DNA of 64,000 nt from assembly GCA_024919035.1 (NCBI GenBank), contig CP103442.1, positions 682,001 through 746,000 on the forward strand, read 5' to 3'. Source of the DNA: Methylophilaceae bacterium LSUCC0401 (lineage in GTDB: Bacteria > Pseudomonadota > Gammaproteobacteria > Burkholderiales > Methylophilaceae). The first letter of the stretch is position 1. The number at the start of each line of letters is the position of its first letter. The notes beneath the pieces were generated by a model that did no database searches, was not told where the DNA came from, and saw nothing but the letters and a program-made list of their open reading frames with translations. This document shows, piece after piece, positions 26,226 to 35,841 of this stretch. Both the position numbers and the translations under genes were made by a program.

Positions 26226-27349
26226 TACAAGATTGCTCCGTATGGCCAATTTTCTCGAATCACTTGAGCTGGAAGTTTATTCAGAACACTGATGGCAAAA
26301 TCTGTATCGTCTTGATTGAGAGATCTAAGAGCATGCGCTCTTAACAAAGTTTGCAGTGCTTTACCGAACATTGGCGGATCAAGCATTTCACCCTCAAATT
26401 TAATCGCACCGCCCAACAGTGCATCAGCCTCAATTGCAGCTTTTAAAATACGAATTCTAAGATTGATTTCTGTAGGTGACGGCGTGTAAGCAACTTTACA
26501 TAAATGAATATGCCCGGGATGAATCACTTGTTTTCCGGTTAGACCTTTTTCAGCCTCAGTCACTGCATGTCTATATACAATGCGAGATTCATCATCGCCA
26601 TGTAAATCTAACCACCTCCTTACATCATGGGGTTCGATAAATTTTTCAGGCATAACATGCTCACCAATTAATGTTTCAACACCTCCAATAACACCTTTAC
26701 CTGCGATCCTTGCCTCAAACATAATTTGGTTTAAAAAATAACTTAATTCTTCAATCCAATTAGTTGGGGTTATATTAATTCCCATTGCTTTTGAAAAGTC
26801 ATGAATCCCAAAAACAACATGCTTCACCGTGTTATAAGACATCAAGTCAGGAACAATTTTTAATGATCTTGGATGTTCGATAATAGGCTGTATCGTAATC
26901 TTAGTATTTAGATCTAAAAGGATACTTGAGAGATCCCTCACTTCAGCAGAACCATATGCTTCGCCTGCTTTTGCCAACATCACCACATCCACCTCGTCTG
27001 AGAGAACTTTTAGTAAAGTAATGTCCTTTTCGAACTCCACTGTTCGAAAAGGATTTATTCGAATAGCAATCTGCACATCAGGTCGAGATTGTCTCAGCCC
27101 AGGTAATTCAAGTTTTAATAATTCACGACTTAATTCTTTTTGACGACAACCATCCTCAAGGTCAAATATCAAGGTGTGTGCAATGGTTTGGTGGGCGTGT
27201 TTTTTGAAACGCTTTGAGGCTTCCTCTAAATCTTCATACCCTCCTGTAGATGGAGAATATTTTACTGGAGGATAATACAACTGTATGCCTGGCCAGAATC
27301 CGCCAAATACATCGGATTCAATTTTTAATATATTCTTTTCATTTATCAT
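26225..27349 (-). CDS. HpcH/HpaI (CitE-like) CoA-ester lyase 1
   Basis: A TIM-barrel lyase of the malyl-CoA/citramalyl-CoA/CitE superfamily, which cleaves or forms C-C bonds between an acyl-CoA and glyoxylate or pyruvate. Visible are LIFDLEDGCRQKELSRE, the arginine strand IAIRINPFR, and IQPIIEHPRSL; a later GKQVIHPGHIHLCK closes the barrel. At 374 aa it is the longest of three such enzymes here. It overlaps the sdhE stop by ATGA and the ligase start by TAATG, so it is strictly co-translated. It probably handles malyl-, methylmalyl- or citramalyl-CoA. Which one cannot be decided by eye. Confidence 0.82.
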   Translation of the reverse strand: MINEKNILKIESDVFGGFWPGIQLYYPPVKYSPSTGGYEDLEEASKRFKKHAHQTIAHTLIFDLEDGCRQKELSRELLKLELPGLRQSRPDVQIAIRINPFRTVEFEKDITLLKVLSDEVDVVMLAKAGEAYGSAEVRDLSSILLDLNTKITIQPIIEHPRSLKIVPDLMSYNTVKHVVFGIHDFSKAMGINITPTNWIEELSYFLNQIMFEARIAGKGVIGGVETLIGEHVMPEKFIEPHDVRRWLDLHGDDESRIVYRHAVTEAEKGLTGKQVIHPGHIHLCKVAYTPSPTEINLRIRILKAAIEADALLGGAIKFEGEMLDPPMFGKALQTLLRAHALRSLNQDDTDFAISVLNKLPAQVIRENWPYGAIL

Positions 27350-27561
27350 AGGCCCGCCTCCTCATCGATCAAATCTTTTAAATTTTTTTTACTTAAAATT
27401 TTCCACAGCTCATTGTCTTGTTTTTTTAAGATATTTAGCAGCACCTGTTTTTTCAAATCCGACAATGCCTCATAATCATTTTTATAAAAATCATTTAAAA
27501 CTAAATCCAGCTCAAGCAATCCTCTTCTGCTCTTATAACGTATAACCTGATCAATGTTCAT
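27346..27561 (-). CDS. sdhE: Succinate dehydrogenase flavinylation factor SdhE
   Basis: A small helical protein (71 aa) that promotes covalent FAD attachment to SdhA. The diagnostic RGLLELD motif (RGxxE) is near residue 13, and the acidic, hydrophobic remainder fits the family. It starts with ATG overlapping the sdhB stop, with a strong AAGGAG SD inside sdhB, and overlaps the following lyase start. Its place directly after sdhB agrees with its role. Confidence 0.93.
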   Translation of the reverse strand: MNIDQVIRYKSRRGLLELDLVLNDFYKNDYEALSDLKKQVLLNILKKQDNELWKILSKKNLKDLIDEEAGL

Positions 27562-28295
27562 GAGGACTCCTTCTTTAAAGAAAATATTTTTCGGACAGAT
27601 TTTTTCTTATTTTTAAATTGCATTTCCTTGATACCCGAAATCGCTTTAGCTGGGCTCAGGCCTTTAGGGCATACATCAGCGCAGTTCATAATATTATGGC
27701 AACGGAATAAACGATCCTCATGGTCTAAAAATTCTAACCTCTCCTCACTGCCTTGATCGCGTGAATCGGCCAAAAAACGATAAGATTGAAGCAGAGCTGC
27801 TGGTCCCATAAACTTATCAGGTCCCCACCAAAATGATGGGCAAGATGTGGTGCATGCTCCACACAATATACACTCATATAATCCATCTAGTTTTTTACGG
27901 TCCTCCGGACTTTGTAATCGCTCAGTTGTTGGTGGCGGATCATTATTTATAAAATAAGGTTTAACGTCCTGGTAATTTTTATAAAATTGATCCATGTCCA
28001 CAATTAAATCTTTGATGACAGGTAATCCAGGCATAGGTCGAATCACAACAGGCTCTTTTAAGTCTTTCAATTTGGTCACACAGGCTAGTCCGTTTTTTCC
28101 ATTGATATTCATACTGTCTGACCCACATACGCCCTCACGGCATGATTTTCTTAATGCAAGTGTTTCATCTGTTTGTTTAATTTTCATTAAAGCATCAAGT
28201 AACATTTGATCATTGTCATCCAGTGCAATATCATATTTTTGCATGTATGGCTTTTTATCTTTCTCAGGATCAAAACGATAAATAGAAAATTTCAT
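27558..28295 (-). CDS. sdhB: Succinate dehydrogenase iron-sulfur subunit
   Basis: It passes electrons from FAD to ubiquinone through three Fe-S clusters. The 2Fe-2S ligands are in CREGVCGSD and GLAC, where the third ligand position is Asp as in E. coli SdhB. The 4Fe-4S and 3Fe-4S ligands are in CILCGACTTSCP and CHNIMNCADVCPKGLSP. At 245 aa it has normal size. It is 2 bp after sdhA. Confidence 0.96.
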   Translation of the reverse strand: MKFSIYRFDPEKDKKPYMQKYDIALDDNDQMLLDALMKIKQTDETLALRKSCREGVCGSDSMNINGKNGLACVTKLKDLKEPVVIRPMPGLPVIKDLIVDMDQFYKNYQDVKPYFINNDPPPTTERLQSPEDRKKLDGLYECILCGACTTSCPSFWWGPDKFMGPAALLQSYRFLADSRDQGSEERLEFLDHEDRLFRCHNIMNCADVCPKGLSPAKAISGIKEMQFKNKKKSVRKIFSLKKESS

Positions 28296-28297
28296 AA

Positions 28298-30049
28298 CTA
28301 ATAAACCCTTTTCTTTAATGCGAATGTTTCAACAGTTAATGGTTTTAATTTAACATCACGATAATCAATTTTATTTTTATCAGCATAATATAAGCTGTGT
28401 TTTAACCAATTCTCATCATCCCTCTCCTCATAATCAGACCGGCAATGAGCGCCTCGACTTTCTTGTCGAGCATAGGCAGATTCAATTGTGGCTTGAGCAA
28501 CGACGATTAAATTTTTAAGTTCTAGCGCATCAATACGCGCTGTATTAAAAATATTACTTTGATCTTTAATTCTTAAATAATTTGAACGCTCACGGATCTC
28601 ATGAATTTTTTTAACTCCGGCATGAAGTAATTCTGGAAAACGAAACACCCCACAATGCTCTTGCATGACTTTACGTAAGTCACTTCCAAGTGTAACCAGA
28701 TCTTCAGATTGATCAGATTTATCATTTAACTCATTCACTCTTTGTTGGGTAAACTCAACTGCGTTTTTCGGAATATCAGGAAACTTTTCTTGCTTATTTA
28801 TTGTTTCAACAATGTTCTGCCCGGCGGCTCTTCCAAACACGATCAAATCTAATAATGAATTAGAACCTAAACGGTTTGCACCATGTACCGAAACACAGGC
28901 ACACTCTCCCACAGCATAGAAATTTCCAACTAAATCACCTGTGCTATTTTTTCTAACTTGTCCATGCAGATTGGTCGGTATGCCTCCCATCATGTAATGG
29001 ACAGTTGGAACAACGGGTATGGGATCTTTCACTGGATCTGCATTTGCAAATTTTATGGCAATTTCACGGATACCTGGTAATTTCTCATTGATTTTATCTT
29101 CCCCAAGATGAGAAAGTTTTAAATACACGGCATTTTTATGTTTCCCCACACCTTTTCCATTTTTGATTTCAGTTGCAATTGCCCTTGAAACAACATCCCG
29201 ACTCGCTAAATCTTTTGCATTAGGCGCATACCTCTCCATAAATCGCTCACCATCAGAATTTTCTAGATACCCGCCTTCACCCCGACAACCCTCAGTGACA
29301 AGCACTCCAGCTCCAGATATCCCGGTTGGATGGAATTGCCAAAATTCCATATCCTCTAATGGCAAATTAGCACGTGCAGCCATCCCTAATCCATCGCCGG
29401 TATTAATATAGGCATTTGTACTCGCTTCAAATATCCTGCCTGCACCGCCTGTAGCAAATATCGTTTTTTTTGCTTGAAATATAGCTAACTCACCCGTTGC
29501 CATTTCATAAGCAACGACTCCTAATACCTGATCATCGTCATCTTTAATGAGGTCAAGTGTGCTCCACTCGATAAAAAACTGAGTTTTATTTTTTATGTTT
29601 CTTTGATATAGGGTATGCAACATGGCGTGTCCGGTACGGTCTGCTACTGCACATGTTCTTGAAATTGAAGTTTCTCCAAAATTTTTAGTCATGCCGCCAA
29701 AAGCTCTCTGGTATATCTTTCCATCCAGATTCCGATCAAATGGCATGCCATAGTGTTCTAATTCATAAATTGCCTCAGCGGCATTTTTACACATGAATTC
29801 AATGGCATCTTGATCACCCAAATAATCCGATCCTTTTATGGTGTCATACATATGCCATATCCATTTATCTTCCGACACGTTCCCAAGCGCTGCGGCTATT
29901 CCTCCCTGAGCTGCAACCGTATGTGAACGTGTCGGAAAAACTTTTGAAATCACAGCAACATTCAGTCCAGCGTCAGATAATTGAAGTGCACTTCGCAAAC
30001 CAGCGCCTCCAGCACCAACGACTAAAACATCAAATTTAAAATGTTGCAT
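28298..30049 (-). CDS. sdhA: Succinate dehydrogenase flavoprotein subunit
   Basis: It oxidises succinate to fumarate with covalently bound FAD. The N-terminal dinucleotide-binding [13 protein letters not shown] is followed by the flavinylated His in [16 protein letters not shown]. The substrate-site blocks [19 protein letters not shown] and [12 protein letters not shown] are present. At 583 aa it matches E. coli SdhA (588). It lies between sdhD (3 bp) and sdhB (2 bp). In this locus it also takes the succinate released by methylisocitrate lyase PrpB. Confidence 0.97.
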   Translation of the reverse strand: MQHFKFDVLVVGAGGAGLRSALQLSDAGLNVAVISKVFPTRSHTVAAQGGIAAALGNVSEDKWIWHMYDTIKGSDYLGDQDAIEFMCKNAAEAIYELEHYGMPFDRNLDGKIYQRAFGGMTKNFGETSISRTCAVADRTGHAMLHTLYQRNIKNKTQFFIEWSTLDLIKDDDDQVLGVVAYEMATGELAIFQAKKTIFATGGAGRIFEASTNAYINTGDGLGMAARANLPLEDMEFWQFHPTGISGAGVLVTEGCRGEGGYLENSDGERFMERYAPNAKDLASRDVVSRAIATEIKNGKGVGKHKNAVYLKLSHLGEDKINEKLPGIREIAIKFANADPVKDPIPVVPTVHYMMGGIPTNLHGQVRKNSTGDLVGNFYAVGECACVSVHGANRLGSNSLLDLIVFGRAAGQNIVETINKQEKFPDIPKNAVEFTQQRVNELNDKSDQSEDLVTLGSDLRKVMQEHCGVFRFPELLHAGVKKIHEIRERSNYLRIKDQSNIFNTARIDALELKNLIVVAQATIESAYARQESRGAHCRSDYEERDDENWLKHSLYYADKNKIDYRDVKLKPLTVETFALKKRVY

Positions 30050-30052
30050 AAG

Positions 30053-30406
30053 TTAAATTTCCAGTAAAAATAATAATAAAAAAATGATCTGTATCATCAT
30101 GCTAAAAAGTAATAATAAATATACTATTTGATGAATAATTTTGTGTTTGACATAATCATCAATCACATGCTGCACTCCGATCCAGCCATGAAAGAAAGTC
30201 AGTAAAAAAAGCACGGTGATGATCAATCGATGCAATATTGAATCAAAAAATTGAACCCAAGCTTGATAGTTAACTTGATCGATCTGAACCCAATAAAAAA
30301 ATAAATATCCAATGAAAAAATAAATTGAGATGGCTGAAAATCTTTGATAAAGCCATTGGGTCATCCCACCGAATAAATTGAAAAAAGGATTTTTTACCAT
30401 AGCCAA
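30053..30406 (-). CDS. sdhD: Succinate dehydrogenase membrane anchor subunit D
   Basis: A 117-residue protein with three membrane helices. TQWLYQRFSAISIYFF and HGWIGVQHVIDDYVKHK are the quinone- and heme-side motifs of proteobacterial SdhD. It overlaps the end of sdhC by 13 bp and is followed by sdhA. Confidence 0.9.
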   Translation of the reverse strand: MAMVKNPFFNLFGGMTQWLYQRFSAISIYFFIGYLFFYWVQIDQVNYQAWVQFFDSILHRLIITVLFLLTFFHGWIGVQHVIDDYVKHKIIHQIVYLLLLFSMMIQIIFLLLFLLEI

Positions 30407-30765
30407 AATCCTACAAAGAAGGTCATTATAAAACTAATGATAAGAACAATCTTGCTGGTGAAGCGAGCAACAATAAGATCCATTCCATAATGCAGATCTA
30501 GCATAATGTGGCGTGTACCAGCTATTAAATGATGAATAATGCCCCAGATCATCAATGTCTTGATAATTTTAAGTAGCGTTGTATCAAATACTGCGAGAAT
30601 AAGATGAAAGATGGCCTCATTTCTTGTGGACCAATAGAGCGATATTGTTAACAATGGCATAAACACGAATAAAACAACACCGCTCACTCGGTGCAAAATA
30701 GAGACCATGGCTGGAACTGGAAAGCGTATGGTAAAAAGGTTTAAATTTTTTGGTGACTTGATCAT
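30394..30765 (-). CDS. sdhC: Succinate dehydrogenase cytochrome b556 subunit C
   Basis: A 123-residue protein with three membrane helices. It carries the SdhC signature SILHRVSGVVLF, whose Ser and Arg face the ubiquinone site, and a heme-ligand histidine region HHLIAGTRHIMLDLHYG. Its ATG overlaps the malic enzyme stop (ATGA), so sdhCDAB is translated together with malic enzyme rather than as a separate operon. Confidence 0.93.
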   Translation of the reverse strand: MIKSPKNLNLFTIRFPVPAMVSILHRVSGVVLFVFMPLLTISLYWSTRNEAIFHLILAVFDTTLLKIIKTLMIWGIIHHLIAGTRHIMLDLHYGMDLIVARFTSKIVLIISFIMTFFVGFWLW

Positions 30766-31964
30766 TTTTTAAACTCTTCCAATGCTGCTAAACGAACACT
30801 TTCTGCCACAAACTGATTTAACCTCGGATCAAATGGTTTTGGAATAATATAGTCACGTCCAAATTTCAATTCATTGATTTTGTAAGCCTCTAACACTGAC
30901 TGCGGAACCGGTTCTTTCGTTAATTTTGCAAGTCCCTGTGAAGCCGCTAACATCATTTTTTGTGAAATTTGAGGCGCCCTAGCATCAAGCGCGCCTCTAA
31001 ATAAAAAAGGAAAGCCGAGCACATTATTCACCTGGTTGGCATAGTCTGAACGTCCAGTTGCCATAATCACGTCATCACGAATAGAAAGTGCTTCTTCAGG
31101 GGTAATTTCAGGATCAGGGTTTGCTAGGGCGAAGATAATGGGATCACGTTTCATTTTTAGTAAATACTCTTTGGGGAACAGATTTGCTCCGGATAGTCCA
31201 ATAAAAACATCAGCACCATCAATTATTTCCTCTAAACTGTTGTGAGCAGTATCACTTATAAATTCTTTGTTATATTCATTACAATCTGTCCTCGATTGAT
31301 TCAAAACCCCTTTTCGATCAACCAAATGAATTTCTGTTACCCCTAAATGTTTAATCAGTTTTGCACACGACAATCCTGCAGCGCCTGCGCCTAAAAAAAC
31401 AACTTTAATTTCATTAATTTTCTTATCCACAATTTCAAGTGCGTTTTGTAAGCCTGCTGCAACAATGACAGCTGTTCCATGCTGATCATCATGAAATACA
31501 GGAATATCCAAACGCTTTTTAAGTTCAGATTCGATGTAAAAACATTCCGGAGCTTTGATATCTTCAAGATTGATACCACCAAAGGTTGGGGCAATCGCAA
31601 CAACAGTCTGGATAAACAAATCAGGGTCAGTTTCATTCACCTCAATATCATAGACGTCAATACCGGCAAATTTTTTAAACAGAATACCCTTACCCTCCAT
31701 GACTGGCTTACTGGCTAAAGCACCTGTGTCTCCCAATCCCAACACAGCGGTGCCATTAGAGATAACCGCAACTAAGTTTCCCTTATTCGTATACCGATAG
31801 GCATCTTCAGGATTTTTTTGGATTTCTCTTACAGGCTCTGCCACACCAGGTGAGTAGGCTAAGGATAGATCATAGGCTGTATCACATTGTTTGAGCGACT
31901 GAATTTCTATCTTACCAGGCCTTGGATGTTCATGGTATTTGAGTGCATCAAGTTTGAGAGACAT
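30762..31964 (-). CDS. NAD(P)-dependent malic enzyme, short form
   Basis: It decarboxylates malate to pyruvate, reducing NAD(P)+. Visible are [10 protein letters not shown], the catalytic and metal region ([13 protein letters not shown]) and the Rossmann motif [13 protein letters not shown]. The product is about 400 aa and lacks the phosphotransacetylase domain fused to many proteobacterial MaeB proteins. The frame is open to 31997. ATG at 31964 is chosen because it follows the gntR stop by one base and has GGAG about ten bases upstream, giving [11 protein letters not shown]. It is first of the structural genes after gntR, and overlaps sdhC. Confidence 0.92.
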   Translation of the reverse strand: MSLKLDALKYHEHPRPGKIEIQSLKQCDTAYDLSLAYSPGVAEPVREIQKNPEDAYRYTNKGNLVAVISNGTAVLGLGDTGALASKPVMEGKGILFKKFAGIDVYDIEVNETDPDLFIQTVVAIAPTFGGINLEDIKAPECFYIESELKKRLDIPVFHDDQHGTAVIVAAGLQNALEIVDKKINEIKVVFLGAGAAGLSCAKLIKHLGVTEIHLVDRKGVLNQSRTDCNEYNKEFISDTAHNSLEEIIDGADVFIGLSGANLFPKEYLLKMKRDPIIFALANPDPEITPEEALSIRDDVIMATGRSDYANQVNNVLGFPFLFRGALDARAPQISQKMMLAASQGLAKLTKEPVPQSVLEAYKINELKFGRDYIIPKPFDPRLNQFVAESVRLAALEEFKK

Positions 31965-31965
31965 C

Positions 31966-32676
31966 TTATTCAAGCTCCGTTTGATAGTGATATTCATCGG
32001 TGAGACAAAGTCCTAAGCGCCATTCAATGGGTTTATTTCCATAGGTATACGAAACTCTTTCAATTCCAAGTATTGGATGCCCTTTCTTAATATTAAGCAA
32101 TTTTGAAACTTCAGCCTCAGCGCTGACCGCTTTGATTTTTTCATCGGCATTTAACATCTGAATTCCGTAATTTGACTCATACAAACGATAGAGAGAACCT
32201 TTTTTTTGATTAATCATTTCTGCATTAAGGCCCTTAAATGGAATGGTAGAAATATAAATTTCGTCTAAAATCAAAGGCTTTCTGGCAAAGGTAAGGACGC
32301 GCTTAATCTTGTACACGGAGGAGCCAGGTCTTAAATTTAGACGGTTCGCAACATAGCTATTTACTCTCGTTTTTTCAAAAGATAGGAGCTGACTCTCCAA
32401 CTTCTCTTTATTCCCTTTAGAGGAGGTAAGCCTTAAAAATCTTAGCTGGATTTGTTCTTCATTATGGGTTGTGACATAGGTACCCTTACCTTGCCGTCGA
32501 ATAAGTATTTTTTCGATAGATAATTCATCAATAGCTTTGCGAACTGTGCCCTGGCTTACCTGGTAACTCTGAGCTAATTCAATTTCACTGGGTATCAGAT
32601 CTCCTGCTCGCCAATTACCGGACATCAATTCTTGGGTAATTTTTTGTTTTACTTGTATATATAAAGGAATATTCAT
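31966..32676 (-). CDS. GntR-family regulator (HutC/UTRA type), likely controller of the propionate/C4 locus
   Basis: A winged helix-turn-helix fills residues 1-70 (IPSEIELAQSYQVSQGTVRKAIDEL, split by the turn), with the typical wing GKGTYV. A UTRA ligand-binding domain follows at about 90-230. At 236 aa it is a standard HutC-subfamily protein. It heads the malic enzyme-sdh-fumarase operon and is divergent from the CoA-lyase-mch-prpBCD operon. Two near-identical TCTTATATAWGA sequences lie in the divergent gap. A GntR-type regulator of propionate genes (PrpQ) has been proposed in proteobacteria; whether this is an ortholog is not known. The effector could be a methylcitrate-cycle intermediate. 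Confidence 0.9.
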   Translation of the reverse strand: MNIPLYIQVKQKITQELMSGNWRAGDLIPSEIELAQSYQVSQGTVRKAIDELSIEKILIRRQGKGTYVTTHNEEQIQLRFLRLTSSKGNKEKLESQLLSFEKTRVNSYVANRLNLRPGSSVYKIKRVLTFARKPLILDEIYISTIPFKGLNAEMINQKKGSLYRLYESNYGIQMLNADEKIKAVSAEAEVSKLLNIKKGHPILGIERVSYTYGNKPIEWRLGLCLTDEYHYQTELE

Positions 32677-32704
32677 AAAAACACATAAAATAAATTTATA
32701 TATA

Positions 32705-32716
32705 TCTTATATAAGA
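32705..32716. promoter_or_regulatory. Candidate GntR operator 1 (perfect palindrome)
   Basis: TCTTATATAAGA is a perfect 12-bp palindrome, about 30 bp upstream of the gntR start. A one-mismatch copy is at 32816-32827 on the other side of the same gap. Confidence 0.45.
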
Positions 32717-32815
32717 CTTAATAAAAAATCAACAATATTATGGAAAAATTTATATTTTGTTAAGTTATTGTTTTTATTATAAATATTATAAAATTTTAGC
32801 TAATTTACTTTAAAC

Positions 32816-32827
32816 TCTTATATATGA
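32816..32827. promoter_or_regulatory. Candidate GntR operator 2
   Basis: TCTTATATATGA differs from site 1 by one base and lies about 70 bp before the start of the prp-side operon, where a promoter-blocking operator would be expected. Confidence 0.42.
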
Positions 32828-32897
32828 CTAAATTATTTATTGACATATTTTTTAAGTTTATTAAAATATCAATGCATATATTTAATTTCAATTTTTT

Positions 32898-33779
32898 ATG
32901 AATACAAACTCTTATAGACCCAGAAGATCCATGCTTTATGTTCCAGGATGCAATCTACGTTATCTGGAAAAAGCAAAATCACTCCGTGCCGACACTCTCA
33001 TCTTGGACCTTGGAGACCCTATTCTACTCGATGCAAAAATTCAATCTCGAGAGAATGTGGTTGAAATGTTAAAACAAAATGTATACGGAAAAAGAGAAGT
33101 TGTTGTTCGGGTTAATGATTTCGACTCTCCGTGGGGATTGGATGACGTTATTGCCGTAGCGCCATTAAAACCTGATGCCATATTATTTCCTAACATTGAA
33201 TCCAAAGAAGATATCTTAAACTGCATTCAGCATTTAGATGCATCGGGCGGAAAAGATATCTCCGTGATGGTCATGATTGAAAGCCCTTTAGCTGTTTTAA
33301 ATGTAAAAGAAATTGCGAGTGCATCTGATCGAATTATATGCATGGTGTTGGCAACATCTGATTTAATATCACAGATGTATGCTCGGACGACACAAGATCG
33401 AATTGCATTAACCACCAGTTTATCTATGGTTATTTTGGCTGCTCGTGCCTATGGATTATCGGTTATTGATGGGATTCACAGTAATTTAAAAGATACGACC
33501 TCATTTGAGTATGCTTGCCGCATGGGCCGTGATATGGGTTTTGATGGTAAATCTCTAGTTCATCCAGATCAACTAGCTTATGCGAATGATGCTTATACAC
33601 CAAAACCATCAGAAATCGAACAAGCCAAAGCAATTATTAGTGGCTTAGCAGAAGCTAATGCTTCTGGAAGAGGAACGGTTGTGGTTGATGATAAACTAGT
33701 CGAACACCACCATGTTACGGCGGCAAAAAGACTGCTCGTGCAACATGAAATGATGGAAGAACTGGAAAATAACACATGA
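32898..33779 (+). CDS. HpcH/HpaI (CitE-like) CoA-ester lyase 2, with altered metal-site motif
   Basis: A CitE-superfamily protein of 293 aa. The N-terminal RRSMLYVPGCNLRYLEKA and VVVRVND strands, MIESPLAVL and the late GFDGKSLVHPDQL are characteristic. Unusually, the first acidic motif reads LILDLGDPILLDAK where relatives have LDLEDAV, so the conserved Glu is Gly. The metal- or CoA-binding loop may therefore differ. It is the first gene of the prp-side operon and overlaps the mesaconyl-CoA hydratase gene by ATGA. A malyl-, methylmalyl- or citramalyl-CoA lyase role is inferred from that neighbour. Confidence 0.82.
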   Translation: MNTNSYRPRRSMLYVPGCNLRYLEKAKSLRADTLILDLGDPILLDAKIQSRENVVEMLKQNVYGKREVVVRVNDFDSPWGLDDVIAVAPLKPDAILFPNIESKEDILNCIQHLDASGGKDISVMVMIESPLAVLNVKEIASASDRIICMVLATSDLISQMYARTTQDRIALTTSLSMVILAARAYGLSVIDGIHSNLKDTTSFEYACRMGRDMGFDGKSLVHPDQLAYANDAYTPKPSEIEQAKAIISGLAEANASGRGTVVVDDKLVEHHHVTAAKRLLVQHEMMEELENNT

Positions 33780-34837
33780 GTACTCAACAAGGAAATTATT
33801 TAGAAGATTTTTCACCAGGTCAGATATTCAATCACCCTATTCCAAGAACAATTTCTGAAGGTGATGCTTCACTATATCTTGCTTTATTAGGAAATCGAAA
33901 CCCCTTATATTGCTCTCTGAAAACGGCAAATGCTGTTAATTTCAAATCAATTCCAATTGATGATTTATTGCTGTTCCATATTGCTTTTGGCAGAACGGTA
34001 AATGATATCTCATTAAATGCTGTTGCGAATTTAGGGTATGCCAATATTCAGTTTAAAAACCCTGCTTTTGTTGGAGACACAATTTCGTCACAAACAAAAA
34101 TTATCGGTTTAAAAGAAAATTCTAATAAATCCACTGGGATTGTTTATGTTCAATCTGCAGCATTCAATCAAGACGGTACAGAGCTCCTCAGTTGGATTCG
34201 CTGGGTTATGGTTCCAAAAAAAAATGCAGGCGCAAAAATTATCGAACAATTACCCGATGCCCTTCCTGATAGTGCCGACCTCTCTATAATAGAGCGCAAA
34301 GGAATCATATTTTCAAATCTTGACCTCGCTGACACAGGTTCAAACAAATTATTTGAGGACTATCAGATTGGGGATGCATTCAATCATTCATCCGGCATTA
34401 CGATAGATGAAACTGATCATACCTTGGCCACTAAACTTTATCAGAATAATGCAAAGTTACATTTTGATGCACACATGATGAAAGATACCCCCTTTAAAAG
34501 AAGATTAATTTACGGGGGCCACATTATTTCATTGTGCCGATCATTGTCGTTTGAAGGGTTAGAGAACGCTATACAGATTCTTGGGGTAAATAGCGGCACT
34601 CATTCCAACCCAACTTTTGCGGGCGACACTATTTATTGTCGAACTGAAATTACGGATAAGCTAGAACTGTCACAATTCAATGGTGCTGGTATTTTAAGGT
34701 TAAGACAATTTGGATTTAAAAATAAACCTGGTTCAAAAATATCTGAAATTACCACAGAAAAAAATGGTAAAAAAATTTATAACTCGAATACTGTTCTCGA
34801 TATTGATTACTTTGTATTGATTCCAAGAAGGAAATAA
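33776..34837 (+). CDS. mch: Mesaconyl-CoA hydratase (beta-methylmalyl-CoA dehydratase), tandem MaoC
   Basis: Two MaoC hotdog domains in one chain of 353 aa, the architecture of mesaconyl-C1-CoA hydratase in the ethylmalonyl-CoA pathway and the 3-hydroxypropionate bicycle. The N-terminal half has ISEGDASLYLALLGNRNPL and SLNAVANLGYANIQF, which closely match what I recall of Mch. The second half has LHFDAHMMKDTPFKRRLIYG and GGHIISLC. It would dehydrate beta-methylmalyl-CoA to mesaconyl-CoA or the reverse. It is sandwiched between two CoA-ester lyase genes, its natural partners. Other ethylmalonyl-CoA pathway genes are absent from the window. Confidence 0.85.
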   Translation: MSTQQGNYLEDFSPGQIFNHPIPRTISEGDASLYLALLGNRNPLYCSLKTANAVNFKSIPIDDLLLFHIAFGRTVNDISLNAVANLGYANIQFKNPAFVGDTISSQTKIIGLKENSNKSTGIVYVQSAAFNQDGTELLSWIRWVMVPKKNAGAKIIEQLPDALPDSADLSIIERKGIIFSNLDLADTGSNKLFEDYQIGDAFNHSSGITIDETDHTLATKLYQNNAKLHFDAHMMKDTPFKRRLIYGGHIISLCRSLSFEGLENAIQILGVNSGTHSNPTFAGDTIYCRTEITDKLELSQFNGAGILRLRQFGFKNKPGSKISEITTEKNGKKIYNSNTVLDIDYFVLIPRRK

Positions 34838-34839
34838 CT

Positions 34840-35829
34840 ATGGCTTTGACTCATCCAAATGATGCATTATTTATTGGAGAAAAACCTTTTCCGATCATCC
34901 CAACCTGTGAGCACTTTGCAGGGAGTGAAAAGTTAATTTCAAAAGCCCTAGGGTTACAAGATACCTTAGGGCCTATTTTTAATATTACCTGTGACTGTGA
35001 AGATGGTGCAGCGGCTGGACAAGAGCAAGCTCATGCAGAAATGATTGTAAGAGTTCTGAATTCAGAACTGAATAAACACAACATGGCCGGATGCCGGATT
35101 CATGACTACACCCATCCCCATTGGAAGAAAGATATTGATATTCTTGTTGCAGGTGCTGGAGAAATATTAAGTTATATTACTATTCCCAAATCGACCAATG
35201 CGACCCAGCCAAAAGAAATGATTGCTTATATTCAAAAGGTAGCGAAAGATCACCATATAAGTCGAGAAATTCCGATTCACATCTTAATCGAAACCCATGG
35301 CGCTCTAGCGCAAGTGCATGAAATTGCAACACTACCCTGGCTGCAAGTGCTTGATTTTGGATTAATGGACTTTGTCAGCGGACATCACGGAGCTATTCCT
35401 GCCTCGGCAATGAGAAGCCCTGGTCAATTTGAGCATAAATTGTTAGTTCGAGCAAAAACAGAGGTAGTCGCCGCAGCAATTGCTAATGGAGTGGTACCGG
35501 CGCATAACGTCACCTTAGATTTAAAAAATAGTGAAACAACTTTTGCTGATGCGAAAAGAGCCAGAGATGAGTTTGGTTTTATGCGCATGTGGAGCATCTA
35601 CCCGACACAAATTACCGCCATTGTTGATGCGATGAAACCCAATTATGAAGAGATTCAAGATGGTTCTGAAATCCTAATCCTGGCACAAGATGCAGATTGG
35701 GGGCCTATTCAATTTAAGGGTGAATTACATGACCGGGCAACGTATCGCTATTTTTGGGAGATTCTACAAACGGCTAAACTCACCGGTCAAGATATTCCAG
35801 GCGAAGCTAATCAACGTTTTTTTTCATAG
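34840..35829 (+). CDS. HpcH/HpaI (CitE-like) CoA-ester lyase 3
   Basis: A third CoA-ester lyase, 329 aa, with the standard acidic motif (ITCDCEDGAAAGQEQAHAEM), the catalytic-strand arginine in GCRIHDYTHPHW and the ILIETHGAL strand. It resembles the malyl-CoA/beta-methylmalyl-CoA lyase group more than CitE. The start lies 2 bp after the mch stop, and prpB follows 12 bp later. With Mch it would condense propionyl-CoA and glyoxylate to methylmalyl-CoA, or cleave it. Confidence 0.82.
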   Translation: MALTHPNDALFIGEKPFPIIPTCEHFAGSEKLISKALGLQDTLGPIFNITCDCEDGAAAGQEQAHAEMIVRVLNSELNKHNMAGCRIHDYTHPHWKKDIDILVAGAGEILSYITIPKSTNATQPKEMIAYIQKVAKDHHISREIPIHILIETHGALAQVHEIATLPWLQVLDFGLMDFVSGHHGAIPASAMRSPGQFEHKLLVRAKTEVVAAAIANGVVPAHNVTLDLKNSETTFADAKRARDEFGFMRMWSIYPTQITAIVDAMKPNYEEIQDGSEILILAQDADWGPIQFKGELHDRATYRYFWEILQTAKLTGQDIPGEANQRFFS

Positions 35830-35841
35830 AAAGTTATTCAA

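Noticed and set aside
31391-31718. Frames within the malic enzyme gene on either strand.
   Set aside because: They are alternate-frame shadows of a strongly conserved enzyme.
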